A DNA stretch of 46,461 nt from an uncultured Collinsella sp. GTDB taxonomy: Bacteria > Actinomycetota > Coriobacteriia > Coriobacteriales > Coriobacteriaceae. The notes beneath the pieces were generated by a model. It did not search any database. It had not been told where the DNA came from and saw nothing but the letters and a program-made list of their open reading frames with translations. Below are positions 25,420 to 32,697 of the stretch, one piece after another. Position 1 is the stretch's first letter. Each line of letters opens with the position of its first letter. The stretch lies in the NCBI GenBank assembly GCA_900545445.1, contig UQZH01000011.1, positions 1 to 46,461 of the forward strand, written 5' to 3'. Both the position numbers and the translations under genes were made by a program.

Positions 25420-26469
25420 CTAGATGAACATCATGAACAGCTTGGCCATGACAAAGCTGATAAGTCCGCAGGCGGGGAAGGTGAAGAACCAGGTGAACAT
25501 CATGTCCTTGACGACACCGAAGTTGATCGCCGAGAGGCGCTTGACGGCACCGACACCCATAATGGCGCAGGTCTTGATGTGCGTGGAGGACACGGGGATG
25601 CCGGTGAGCGTGGCAAGCAGCAGGTTTGCGGCGCCCGCCAGGTCGGCGGAGAAGCCCTGGTACTTTTCGAGCTTGACCATGCTCTGACCGACAGACTTGA
25701 TGATGCGCTCACCGCCCACGCTGGTGCCGATGCCCATGGTGGCCGAGCACAGCAGCATGATCCAGATGGGGATGCCGGCGTCGCCGACGCTCGTCTGTCC
25801 GCTGGCAAAGGCGACACCTAAAAAGAGCACGCCGATAAACTTTTGTCCATCTTGCGCGCCGTGCATAAAGCTCATGGCCGCGGCACTTGCGATCTGAGCA
25901 TATTTAAAGAAGACATTGGCACGTCGCCTGTTGGCGGCGGCGAAAAGAATCGAGACGAGCTTGCACAGGACCCAGCCCATGATAAAGCCCAGGCCGATGG
26001 AGAGCGCCAAGCCGTAGATGACCTTCATCCACTCGTGGACGTTGACGCTGCTCGCGCCGCCGAGGGCGATTGCGGCACCGGTCAGGCCGGCGATAAGGCT
26101 GTGGCTTTGCGAGGTGGGGATGCCAAAACGCGATGCCGTGGCGCCGTAGACGACGATGGAGAACAGCGCCGCGCAGAGGCACGCGAGCGCCATGGTGCTG
26201 TTTCCGCCAAAGTCGACGATATGTGAGATGGTGTTGGCGACGCTCGCGTTAAAGTGCGTCATGATGAGCACGCCGAGGAAGTTGAATGCGGCGCTCATGA
26301 GAATGGCTGCGCGGGCGGGCATGCAGCGCGTGGTGACACAGGTCGCGATGGCGTTGGGCGCGTCGGTCCATCCGTTGACGAAGATAGCGCCGAGCGCGAG
26401 GATCACGGTGACGGCAAGGACTGGGTTCGACACAATTTGGCCGAGGAAGGCTGAGAACGTTACGTCCAT
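25420..26469 (-). CDS. pit: Low-affinity inorganic phosphate transporter, Pit family
   Basis: 349 aa secondary transporter (PiT family, H+ or metal-phosphate symport). Two repeated signature segments are present: FVNGWTDAPNAIAT near residue 31-44 (canonical N-G-F/W-x-D-x-x-N-x-IAT) and, in the second half, AFASGQTSVG/ICSATMGIGTSVGG-like with IPVSSTHIKTCAIMGVG. About ten membrane segments are apparent. The N-terminal signature is intact. It is divergent from the gene at 26697. GAGAAAG lies before the ATG. Confidence 0.92.
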   Translation of the reverse strand: MDVTFSAFLGQIVSNPVLAVTVILALGAIFVNGWTDAPNAIATCVTTRCMPARAAILMSAAFNFLGVLIMTHFNASVANTISHIVDFGGNSTMALACLCAALFSIVVYGATASRFGIPTSQSHSLIAGLTGAAIALGGASSVNVHEWMKVIYGLALSIGLGFIMGWVLCKLVSILFAAANRRRANVFFKYAQIASAAAMSFMHGAQDGQKFIGVLFLGVAFASGQTSVGDAGIPIWIMLLCSATMGIGTSVGGERIIKSVGQSMVKLEKYQGFSADLAGAANLLLATLTGIPVSSTHIKTCAIMGVGAVKRLSAINFGVVKDMMFTWFFTFPACGLISFVMAKLFMMFI

Positions 26470-26499
26470 ATATGGGCTTTCTCGAAGTTTGCAGGCACG

Positions 26500-26531
26500 T
26501 TACAAAAACATGATAAATCGTATCACCTCCT
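26500..26531 (-). promoter_or_regulatory. Full-length Shine-Dalgarno and three-codon ORF in the pit leader
   Basis: On the minus strand AGGAGGTGAT (26531-26522) matches the 16S rRNA 3' end at ten positions in a row. The next ATG (26511-26509) opens only ATG TTT TTG TAA, ending 31 nt before the pit start. The true pit start at 26469 has a much weaker site. This may be a minimal upstream ORF or a ribosome standby site; no function is proven. Confidence 0.45.
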
Positions 26532-26682
26532 GCGGGTTTCTTTACCGAGTTCTGATGGGAGAAGTGATTTTTTTGGCACTAACATTGAATATTTGCCCTG
26601 TTGACCGCGGGTGTTCTTTTTGCTAGCACGCCATGAGGACACGTGCGCGCCCCAACATCCCAAAACCACAGCCTGTTCGCTT

Positions 26683-26697
26683 TACAATATGCAAACA
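26683..26697 (+). promoter_or_regulatory. -10 element placing transcription start at or next to an ATG
   Basis: TACAAT at 26683-26688 would put the transcript 5' end near 26695, two bases before ATG 26697. This is what a leaderless mRNA promoter looks like, and leaderless mRNAs are frequent in actinobacteria. No good -35 is seen at the normal distance. AGGAGG (26711-26716) lies further in, only 1 nt before another in-frame ATG (26718), too close to act as its ribosome binding site. Confidence 0.4.
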
Positions 26698-27056
26698 TGC
26701 GTTCGATAATAGGAGGCATGGAATATCGACAGACAGATGGTAAAACTCGACGCGTGCACAAGCAGTATGTGGACGTCGTGGCCCGCATCCTCGCGGGCGG
26801 ACAAGTCGTGCCGGTTACCGTCTGCTGGGTCGACGGTCGCTGTTTTACGATCGACGAGATTGTCTCATCCACCGGTTTTGGCCTAACGGTTCACGGCATT
26901 CGTACGGCAACCTATAAGGTTCGTTTTGGTGGGCATGCGACCGAACTGTATCTGGAAGAACAGGCGCGCGAGCGACCGGATGGCTCGCAGGCCCATCTGA
27001 TGCGTTGGTGGGTGTGGGCATTCGACCGTACGCTCGAGAGCGGGCGCCGCAGGTAA
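26697..27056 (+). CDS. Hypothetical protein of 119 residues
   Basis: A compact basic protein with no membrane segment or recognised motif. It contains alternating hydrophobic/charged stretches suggesting a small beta-rich domain (ILAGGQVVPVTVCWVDGRCFTIDEIV, then TYKVRFGGHATELYLEE) and ends WWVWAFDRTLESGRRR. The pattern V-x-V-x-W-x-DGR-F-x-ID-E/V resembles small DUF-type beta domains found in actinobacteria and firmicutes, but I cannot name a family safely. Start is uncertain: ATG 26697 (possibly leaderless) or ATG 26718. The open frame reaches back to 26643. Codon use matches the neighbours. Confidence 0.7.
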   Translation: MRSIIGGMEYRQTDGKTRRVHKQYVDVVARILAGGQVVPVTVCWVDGRCFTIDEIVSSTGFGLTVHGIRTATYKVRFGGHATELYLEEQARERPDGSQAHLMRWWVWAFDRTLESGRRR

Positions 27057-27135
27057 GAGCGCGCGGCATTCGGGTACAATGGCAGGAATCTTGTCACCTA
27101 CGGCGCTGTCGCGGCGCTTTTGAAAGGACGATATT

Positions 27136-27831
27136 ATGAACGATATCCAGGGTTATCAGAACGGCCCCATTGAGACCGGCGCAAGCCGTGCCAAGGAGAT
27201 GTCGCCGCGTGCGTACAACCTTGCCATGTCTGCCCTGATCTTTTTGGGCTTTTGCGCCATGGGTGCCGGTGCTTACTTTACGAGCACCATGGCGTTTGCC
27301 CGCATGATGATGAGCGGCGCCGCCTTGCCGCTGGTCTTTGGCTCGTTTATTTTGACCATCGTCGGCATGGTCATGATGTCGGCCGCCGCGGGCAAGCAGT
27401 CTGTGGGTCTGTCCCTTGTGGGCTACGTAATCTTTGCGAGTACCTTTGGCCTGACCGCGTCGTTTGGCCTTGCCAATTACGACCTGCCCACCATCAACAC
27501 TGCCTTTATCGCCACGGCCGCCATCACCTTTGTCTTTGGTGCGCTGGGCGTGACCTTCCCCAAGTTCTTCCAGCGTGTGTACGGCATTGGTTTTGGCATC
27601 CTGCTTGCTACGATTCTGGTCGAGATCGTGCTGATGTTTATGGGCGTCTCGCAGTCCATCACCGACCTGATCGTGATCGTGGTGTTCGCTGGCTTTATTG
27701 GCTACGACACCTATGTGGCCACGACGGTGCCGCCCACGCTGCCCAACGCCGTGCTCATGGCATCCAACCTGTTCGTGGACATCATCAACGTGTTCCTGCG
27801 CATCCTGAACATCCTTGGTCGTCGCGACTAG
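27136..27831 (+). CDS. Bax inhibitor-1/YccA family membrane protein
   Basis: 231 aa with seven hydrophobic segments after a 28-residue polar N-terminus. The C-terminal FIGYDTYVATT matches the G-Y-D-T segment of the family, and LFVDIINVFLRILNILGRRD matches the typical N-L-F-x-D-I-N-x-F-x-x-I-L-x-I-L-G end. Bacterial members are proposed Ca2+ leak channels or FtsH-interacting proteins; the role here is unknown. TACAAT (27074-27079) is a likely -10, and GAAAGGA is the ribosome binding site. Confidence 0.9.
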   Translation: MNDIQGYQNGPIETGASRAKEMSPRAYNLAMSALIFLGFCAMGAGAYFTSTMAFARMMMSGAALPLVFGSFILTIVGMVMMSAAAGKQSVGLSLVGYVIFASTFGLTASFGLANYDLPTINTAFIATAAITFVFGALGVTFPKFFQRVYGIGFGILLATILVEIVLMFMGVSQSITDLIVIVVFAGFIGYDTYVATTVPPTLPNAVLMASNLFVDIINVFLRILNILGRRD

Positions 27832-27875
27832 TGCCAAATTGCAGCGGTGCTTGCCGCACGTGTAAATCGATACGG

Positions 27876-27903
27876 AAGGCGGTCCTTCGGGGCCGTCTTT
27901 TTT
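27876..27903 (+). terminator. Rho-independent terminator after the Bax1-I gene
   Basis: AAGGCGG (27876-27882) pairs with CCGTCTT (27893-27899), one G-U pair, 10-nt loop, followed by a run of Ts to 27903. Confidence 0.85.
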
Positions 27904-27968
27904 GTACACGGCGGGGTATCATGGATGGAAAAGCCGATAGCGGCAGAGACCGAGAAAGGTGACCACTT

Positions 27969-29111
27969 ATGGCAGACGTCGACAACAGGAACCGTAACCG
28001 CAGACCCAATCGCGCAGGGCAGCCCAATCCCAAGCGCGAGGCCCGTGCCAAGGCCGCCGAGCGTCACGTGGCGACTGTGTCCGAAGCGTGCGCCAAGGAT
28101 ATCGAGCGCTCGCTTGCCGGCGTGCGCGAGTTCGATGGCATGCCTGCCGGATTTATCGCGGCGATGAAGGCCAAGGCCCACGCGGCCGACGCTGCCGAGG
28201 AACAGGTTGCCGAGGAGTCTGAGGCCGCCGAGGAGCCCGAGGTCGAGGCCGCTGAGGTTGCATCCGCCGAGACCGAGGTTGCGGCCGAGCCTGCACCCGC
28301 CGAGGAGGCCACGGAGACCGAGTCCGCGCCTGCCGCCGAAAAGCCCACTCCGGTCCTGCCCGAGGTCACCGTGCTCGACGCCTCTGCCACACAGGCCATT
28401 CTGGATAACGGCCGAGGCTACGCGCAGTTCTGTGACATGGCCGTGCTTGCCTTTGCCTCGTTCACCAACCCGGGCGGTGGCTACATCCAGGGCTATCTGG
28501 GCCAGGAGGCCACGCTCTGTGCCGATTCGTACCTGTACAACGTGCTCGATAAGCAGCGCAAATGGTACGGCGAGAACCGTCGCCGCAACATCAACTGCGA
28601 GCTTTACCGCAACCGTGCGCTGGTGGTGCCTGCGGTGCGCTTCGACCGCAATCACGTACATGCATATGCTGACGTGATCGTTGCCGCCGCGCCCAACGCC
28701 AAGCGCGCTCGCCAGGAGTATCGCGTGGGTGACGATGCCTTGCTGGATGCCCTGCGCGATCGCATCCGCTTTGTGCTTGCCATCTGCGATGAGCTGGGTC
28801 GCGAGAAGCTCGTGCTGGGCGCTTGGGGCTGCGACAACAACGGCTTTGACGCCGAGGCCGTGGCTGAGCTCTTCCGCAAGGAGCTTGCGTCGGGCGACTT
28901 CAAGGTCAAGCAGGTCTTCTTTGCCGTGCCTTCTACGCGTTGGGACGAAGACTTTGCCAAGTTCGAGCACGTGCTGGCAAACTTTCCCGAGCGCAACGAG
29001 GAGTCCTATGCTCAGGTTGCCACTCGCGCTGCGGCTGCTCGCGCCGCCGAGCAAGCCCAGGCTGCCGCCGAGGACGATGAGGACGATGACGATTGGCACA
29101 AGTACCTGTAA
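27969..29111 (+). CDS. PARG-like macrodomain protein (TIGR02452 family), catalytic motif altered
   Basis: 380 aa. The first ~120 residues are a basic N-terminus followed by an E/A/P-rich low-complexity region. A microbial poly(ADP-ribose) glycohydrolase-type macrodomain spans about 125-355, and the tail is very acidic (EDDEDDDDW). The family signature GGG-x(6-8)-QEE appears as GGG (169-171), seven residues, then Q179-E180-A181. In characterised bacterial PARGs the second Glu is the catalytic acid, and here it is Ala. FTNPGGG, the Cys three residues after the motif and the ADP-ribose-binding VLGAWGCDNNGFD segment are kept. So it may bind ADP-ribose without hydrolysing it. Ribosome binding site GAAAGG. 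Confidence 0.85.
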   Translation: MADVDNRNRNRRPNRAGQPNPKREARAKAAERHVATVSEACAKDIERSLAGVREFDGMPAGFIAAMKAKAHAADAAEEQVAEESEAAEEPEVEAAEVASAETEVAAEPAPAEEATETESAPAAEKPTPVLPEVTVLDASATQAILDNGRGYAQFCDMAVLAFASFTNPGGGYIQGYLGQEATLCADSYLYNVLDKQRKWYGENRRRNINCELYRNRALVVPAVRFDRNHVHAYADVIVAAAPNAKRARQEYRVGDDALLDALRDRIRFVLAICDELGREKLVLGAWGCDNNGFDAEAVAELFRKELASGDFKVKQVFFAVPSTRWDEDFAKFEHVLANFPERNEESYAQVATRAAAARAAEQAQAAAEDDEDDDDWHKYL

Positions 29112-29138
29112 TCGTTATGTGCTGACAGATAGGTCGAT

Positions 29139-29170
29139 CCGGCAGGAGAGACTGCTCCCGCCGGCTTTTT
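29139..29170 (+). terminator. Rho-independent terminator before the SGNH hydrolase gene
   Basis: CCGGC-A-GGAG (29139-29148) pairs with CTCC-C-GCCGG (29155-29164), 6-nt loop, followed by C and TTTTT. It ends 19 bp before the next start codon, so the SGNH gene either has a promoter inside this gap or relies on read-through. Confidence 0.88.
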
Positions 29171-29189
29171 ACTAGAGGAAAGGCTTACG

Positions 29190-29849
29190 ATGAAAAACGT
29201 TCTGTGTTTTGGCGACAGCAATACCTATGGCTATGATCCGGCGGGCATGCGCGACGGCACCGCGGTGCGCTATGCGCACGATGTGCGCTGGTGCGGCGTG
29301 GCCCAGCGCGACCTGGGCGAGGGCTGGCACGTGATTGAGGAAGGCCTAAACGGCCGCACGACGGTGCGCGACGACATGTGCCATCTGGACACCAATCTCA
29401 ACGGCATCCGCGCGTTGCCGATGCTGCTCGAGTCTCATAAGCCGCTGGATGCGATCGTGATTATGCTGGGCACCAACGACTGCAAGACGGTCTTTAGCGT
29501 GGGGGCTGCCGATATCGCTGACGGTGCCATGGCGCTGATTCGCACCGTCCGCGCGTTTCCCTGGACCGACGCTGCGCCTTGTCCGCGCATTCTGCTGATG
29601 GCTCCTATCAAGATCAAGCCGCAGATCGCCGATGTGTATATGACCGACTTTGACGAGCACTCCGTCGAGGCCTCGGAGCATTTTGCCGAATACTATGCGT
29701 ATGTTGCCGAACAGTTTGGCTGCGACTTTTTGAATGCCGCCGATTTTGCCGAGCCGGGCGATATCGATTATCTGCACATGATGCCGGAAAGCCACGAGAG
29801 CCTCGGCCATGCCGTGGCAGCCAAGCTCAAAGAGATGATCGGAGAGTAG
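29190..29849 (+). CDS. SGNH/GDSL-type hydrolase
   Basis: 219 aa esterase-like enzyme of the SGNH superfamily. Block I is FGDSNTYGYDP with the nucleophile Ser10; block II Gly lies in NGRTTV; block III is LGTNDCK with its Asn; and block V is D193-Y-L-H196. The arrangement resembles arylesterase/acyl-CoA thioesterase-like members acting on small acyl esters; the substrate is unknown. No signal peptide, so cytoplasmic. GAGGAAAGG is the ribosome binding site. Convergent with thiD. Confidence 0.92.
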   Translation: MKNVLCFGDSNTYGYDPAGMRDGTAVRYAHDVRWCGVAQRDLGEGWHVIEEGLNGRTTVRDDMCHLDTNLNGIRALPMLLESHKPLDAIVIMLGTNDCKTVFSVGAADIADGAMALIRTVRAFPWTDAAPCPRILLMAPIKIKPQIADVYMTDFDEHSVEASEHFAEYYAYVAEQFGCDFLNAADFAEPGDIDYLHMMPESHESLGHAVAAKLKEMIGE

Positions 29850-29904
29850 TACGGCCCAAAGCAGTACAAAAGTTCCCCTTGCGGTGGCTTGTTTCGTTGG
29901 TTTG

Positions 29905-30120
29905 TCTTGATCTGTAGCAGCTGTAAGGCCGAAAACGGGCTAGATGTTACAGATTGAGATTATTTAGGTCGATATCGGTCGTTTGTCTCGATCTGTAACA
30001 TCTAGGGTCGATTTCGCCGAGTTACTGTTACGGATCGAGATTTTCTTCTCAGCGGAATTTGAATGTCTCAATCTGTAACAGGTGGGCCGAAAAATGGACT
30101 CTAACTGTTACAGATCGAGA
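29905..30120. repeat. Array of six 15-bp sites alternating in orientation at 40-bp pitch
   Basis: Copies of TCTCGATCTGTAACA lie on the plus strand at 29905-29919, 29986-30000 and 30066-30080. On the minus strand they lie at 29945-29959, 30026-30040 and 30106-30120. Start-to-start distances are 40, 41, 40, 40 and 40 bp. Two copies are exact in each orientation or differ by one base; the first pair differs by one or two. Each plus/minus pair could form a hairpin with a 25-nt loop. Loops 1 and 3 share a GCCGAAAA-type core, and loop 2 carries a related sequence in the opposite orientation. The array fills most of the 329-bp gap between the convergent SGNH and thiD genes. Confidence 0.85.
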
Positions 30121-30130
30121 TGTTTGTGGG

Positions 30131-30167
30131 AACCGCCACAAAGGTGCCTGTCCCCTTTGTGGCGGTT
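30131..30167. terminator. Perfect 14-bp hairpin between convergent genes
   Basis: AACCGCCACAAAGG (30131-30144) and CCTTTGTGGCGGTT (30154-30167) pair perfectly over a 9-nt loop (TGCCTGTCC). It lies 12 bp beyond the thiD stop and could terminate transcription from both sides, although T-runs are short. It may also be a copy of a dispersed intergenic element. Confidence 0.65.
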
Positions 30168-30178
30168 TGGGATGGGGC

Positions 30179-31009
30179 TTAGTACTGCCACATGTGGTTG
30201 ACGGGGCCGGAGCCTTTGCCCATGTCAAAGCCAGCGGCGAGAGCGCCCGTTAGGTAGGCCTTGCCGGCGTTGACGGCATCGGCAAGATCCATGCCCTGGG
30301 CCAGCGCGCAGGCGATGGCGGACGAAAGCGTACAGCCAGTACCGTGCGTGTTGCCGGTCTCGATGCGCTTGTGGCGGAACCACGTGGTGAGCGGATCGCC
30401 CAGATGGTTGCCCTCGTCATCGAGCGGCGCGGGCTCTGCTAGCACATCGTTTGCCTCGTTGACAAAATGCCCGCCCTTAACGAGAGACGCGCAGCCAAAG
30501 CGACGGGTGAGAAGCATGGCGGCATTTTGCTGCGTGCGCTCGGAATCGACCTCATAATCGAGCAGCGCCATGGCCTCGGGAATGTTGGGCGTGATAACGG
30601 TCGCCAGCGGGAACAGGCGGCGGATGAGTGCCTCAGCGGCATCCTCGGCAATGAGGCGAGCACCCGAGGTGGCGACCATGACGGGGTCGACGACGATATT
30701 TTGTGCGTCCCAGGCGCTCAAGCGGTCGGCGATAACCTCGATAATCTCGGCAGAGGAAACCATGCCGATCTTGACGGCGCTGGGTCGAATATCGTCAAAA
30801 ACGGCATCGATCTGCGCCGCGACAATATCCGGAGAGATGTTCTGCACGGCGGTAACGCCCAGTGTGTTCTGTGCGGTGATGGCAGTGATGGCCGTCTCGG
30901 CATACAGGCGGTGCGCCGTGATGGTCTTGATGTCGGCCTGAATGCCGGCGCCACCGCTGGAATCGGATCCCGCGATGGATAGAACGGCAGGTACCTTGCT
31001 GCGATCCAT
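30179..31009 (-). CDS. thiD: Hydroxymethylpyrimidine/phosphomethylpyrimidine kinase ThiD
   Basis: 276 aa ribokinase-fold enzyme that phosphorylates HMP to HMP-P and HMP-PP for thiamin synthesis. Motifs: AGSDSSGGAGIQADIKT (13-29), VDPVMVATSGARL, TPNIPEAMALL and the anion-hole NTHGTGCTLSSAIACALA near the C-terminus with its catalytic Asp replaced by the usual GTGC-loop environment. Length is typical. AAGGGAG is 6 nt before the ATG. It follows thiC on the same strand, but has its own promoter in the 182-bp gap. Confidence 0.95.
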   Translation of the reverse strand: MDRSKVPAVLSIAGSDSSGGAGIQADIKTITAHRLYAETAITAITAQNTLGVTAVQNISPDIVAAQIDAVFDDIRPSAVKIGMVSSAEIIEVIADRLSAWDAQNIVVDPVMVATSGARLIAEDAAEALIRRLFPLATVITPNIPEAMALLDYEVDSERTQQNAAMLLTRRFGCASLVKGGHFVNEANDVLAEPAPLDDEGNHLGDPLTTWFRHKRIETGNTHGTGCTLSSAIACALAQGMDLADAVNAGKAYLTGALAAGFDMGKGSGPVNHMWQY

Positions 31010-31048
31010 GTTCGCTCCCTTGTCTGGTCGGATTCAAATGGGTCTTTT

Positions 31049-31061
31049 ACCCCGCATTATA
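31049..31061 (-). promoter_or_regulatory. Probable thiD promoter (-10)
   Basis: On the minus strand TATAAT (31061-31056) is a consensus -10, 46 bp before the thiD start, giving a transcript start near 31049. The -35 region is weak. No second riboswitch-like sequence is seen in the short leader. Confidence 0.55.
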
Positions 31062-31191
31062 AAGAGGCCCAGGCCGGCGATATGCCGAACCCGGGCGCGA
31101 GATGCAATTTTTACGCAAATGCAAGCAAATGTTCACAGGTTAACAATTGGCAGGTGCTGCGGCGAGCCCATAGGCGATCGCGGCGATAAGG

Positions 31192-32526
31192 CTAGTCCTC
31201 CATGCCGAGATCGATCGTCGTACCCTCGAACACCTTGTTGACGGTGCGGACGGCGCACATCTTGCCGCACATGGTGCAGGTGCCCTCGGTGGCAGCGGGG
31301 GATTCCTCGTAGCGCTTCTTACCGGTGACCGGGTCGAGAGCGCACTTCCACATGGCGTCCCAGTCAAGCTTGCGGCGTGCCTGGCCCATCTTGTCGTCCA
31401 TGTCGCGGGCGTGGGGCACCTTTTTGGCGATGTCGGCGGCGTGTGCGGCGATCTTGGTGGCCATGAGGCCGTCGAGCACGTCCTGGGCGTTGGGCAGGCA
31501 CAGGTGCTCGGCCGGCGTCACGTAGCACAGGAAGTCGGCTCCGGAGCTGGCGGAGATGGCGCCGCCGATGGCGGCGGTGATGTGGTCGTAGCCCACTCCG
31601 ATATCGGTCACCAGCGGCCCGAGCACATAGAACGGGGCGTTGTGGCACAGGCGCTTCTGCAGTTTCATATTGGCGGCGATCTCGTCGAGCGCCATGTGAC
31701 CCGGACCCTCGACCATGACCTGGACGCCGGCGGCCCAAGCGCGCTTGCACAGCTTGCCCAGCTCGATCATCTCGGCGGTCTCGGTGGCGTCGTTGGAGTC
31801 GTAGAGGCAGCCCGGGCGGCAGGAGTCGCCGAGCGAAATCGTCACGTCGTACTCGTGGCAGATTTCGAGCAGCTCGTCAAAGTACTCGTAGAAGGGGTTT
31901 TCGTTGCCGGTGACCTCCATCCAGCCAAACAGCAGCGAGCCGCCACGGCTGACGATGTTCATGAGACGGCCGGTCTCTTTAAAGGTCTTGGTGACCGACT
32001 TGTTGATGCCGCAGTGGATGGTCATAAAGTCCACGCCGTCCTCGGCGTGCGCGCGCACGACTTCGAACAGGTCGTCCTTGGTGAGCTTGACCAGCGGCTT
32101 TTCCATGTAGCCGATGGCGTCGTACATGGGGACGGTGCCCACCATGAGCGGTGTCTCGTCGATGAGCTGCTGGCGGAACTGGCGCGTCTTGCCCGAGTTG
32201 GAGAGGTCCATGATGGCGTCGGCGCCGTAGTCCTCGGCAATCTTGACCTTCTTCCATTCCTCGGCGGCATCGGCCTTGTCGCCCGAGATGCCCAGGTTGA
32301 CATTGACCTTGGTGGACAGGCCCTCACCGACACCAAAGGCGCGCATGCCCTTTTTGATATGCACGATGTTGGCGGGGATGGCGATGCGGCCGTCGGCCAC
32401 GCGCTCGCGGATGTACTCGGGGTCGCGATGCTCGCGCTCGGCGACCTCCTTCATCTGCGGTGTGATCTGCCCGGCGCGGGCGAAGTCGATTTGCGTGACG
32501 AGCGTGGGCTCGGTTTGTGTGCTCAT
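31192..32526 (-). CDS. thiC: Phosphomethylpyrimidine synthase ThiC
   Basis: 444 aa radical SAM enzyme converting aminoimidazole ribotide to HMP-P. Conserved segments include NVNLGISGD, DLSNSGKTRQFRQQ, TIHCGINK, SRGGS, SLGDSCRPGC, VEGPGHM and DFLCYVTPAEHLCLPN. The C-terminal iron-sulfur motif reads C-T-M-C-G-K-M-C, that is CX2CX3C. I start at ATG 32526 (MSTQTEP), 9 nt after AAGGGAG; the upstream in-frame ATG falls inside the riboswitch. No thiE or thiM is in the window. Confidence 0.96.
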   Translation of the reverse strand: MSTQTEPTLVTQIDFARAGQITPQMKEVAEREHRDPEYIRERVADGRIAIPANIVHIKKGMRAFGVGEGLSTKVNVNLGISGDKADAAEEWKKVKIAEDYGADAIMDLSNSGKTRQFRQQLIDETPLMVGTVPMYDAIGYMEKPLVKLTKDDLFEVVRAHAEDGVDFMTIHCGINKSVTKTFKETGRLMNIVSRGGSLLFGWMEVTGNENPFYEYFDELLEICHEYDVTISLGDSCRPGCLYDSNDATETAEMIELGKLCKRAWAAGVQVMVEGPGHMALDEIAANMKLQKRLCHNAPFYVLGPLVTDIGVGYDHITAAIGGAISASSGADFLCYVTPAEHLCLPNAQDVLDGLMATKIAAHAADIAKKVPHARDMDDKMGQARRKLDWDAMWKCALDPVTGKKRYEESPAATEGTCTMCGKMCAVRTVNKVFEGTTIDLGMED

Positions 32527-32534
32527 TGGCACGG

Positions 32535-32630
32535 CTCCCTTCGTTGGCATTACCCATATCAGGTTTGCGGGTCAGGGCGGGCGCGCCCAGTCTCAGCCTG
32601 CCGTCTTGTCCTGCAAGCTCCCCGTTTATG
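32535..32630 (-). promoter_or_regulatory. TPP riboswitch (THI element) of thiC
   Basis: On the minus strand the leader contains, in order, CGGGGAGC, GGCTGAGACTGGG, CCCTGACCCG, AACCTGATATGGGTAATGCCA and CGAAGGGAG. These are the conserved pieces of the TPP-binding aptamer, including the pyrimidine-sensing CTGAGA and the CCTGAT...TAATGCCA pyrophosphate side. The last element, AAGGGAG, is also the thiC ribosome binding site, so ligand binding may block translation initiation. No separate terminator lies between aptamer and start codon. A -10 TATACT (32647-32642) starts the transcript just before the aptamer. Confidence 0.95.
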
Positions 32631-32697
32631 TGGTGGGCTCAAGTATAGCTCGAATGGGTACGATTGACGCGATGAGCATGCCCGTGGGGAGGCGAAC

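Noticed and set aside
29905..30120. CRISPR array
   Set aside because: The repeats are short (15 bp), alternate in orientation, and the intervening sequences are related to each other; no cas gene is nearby.
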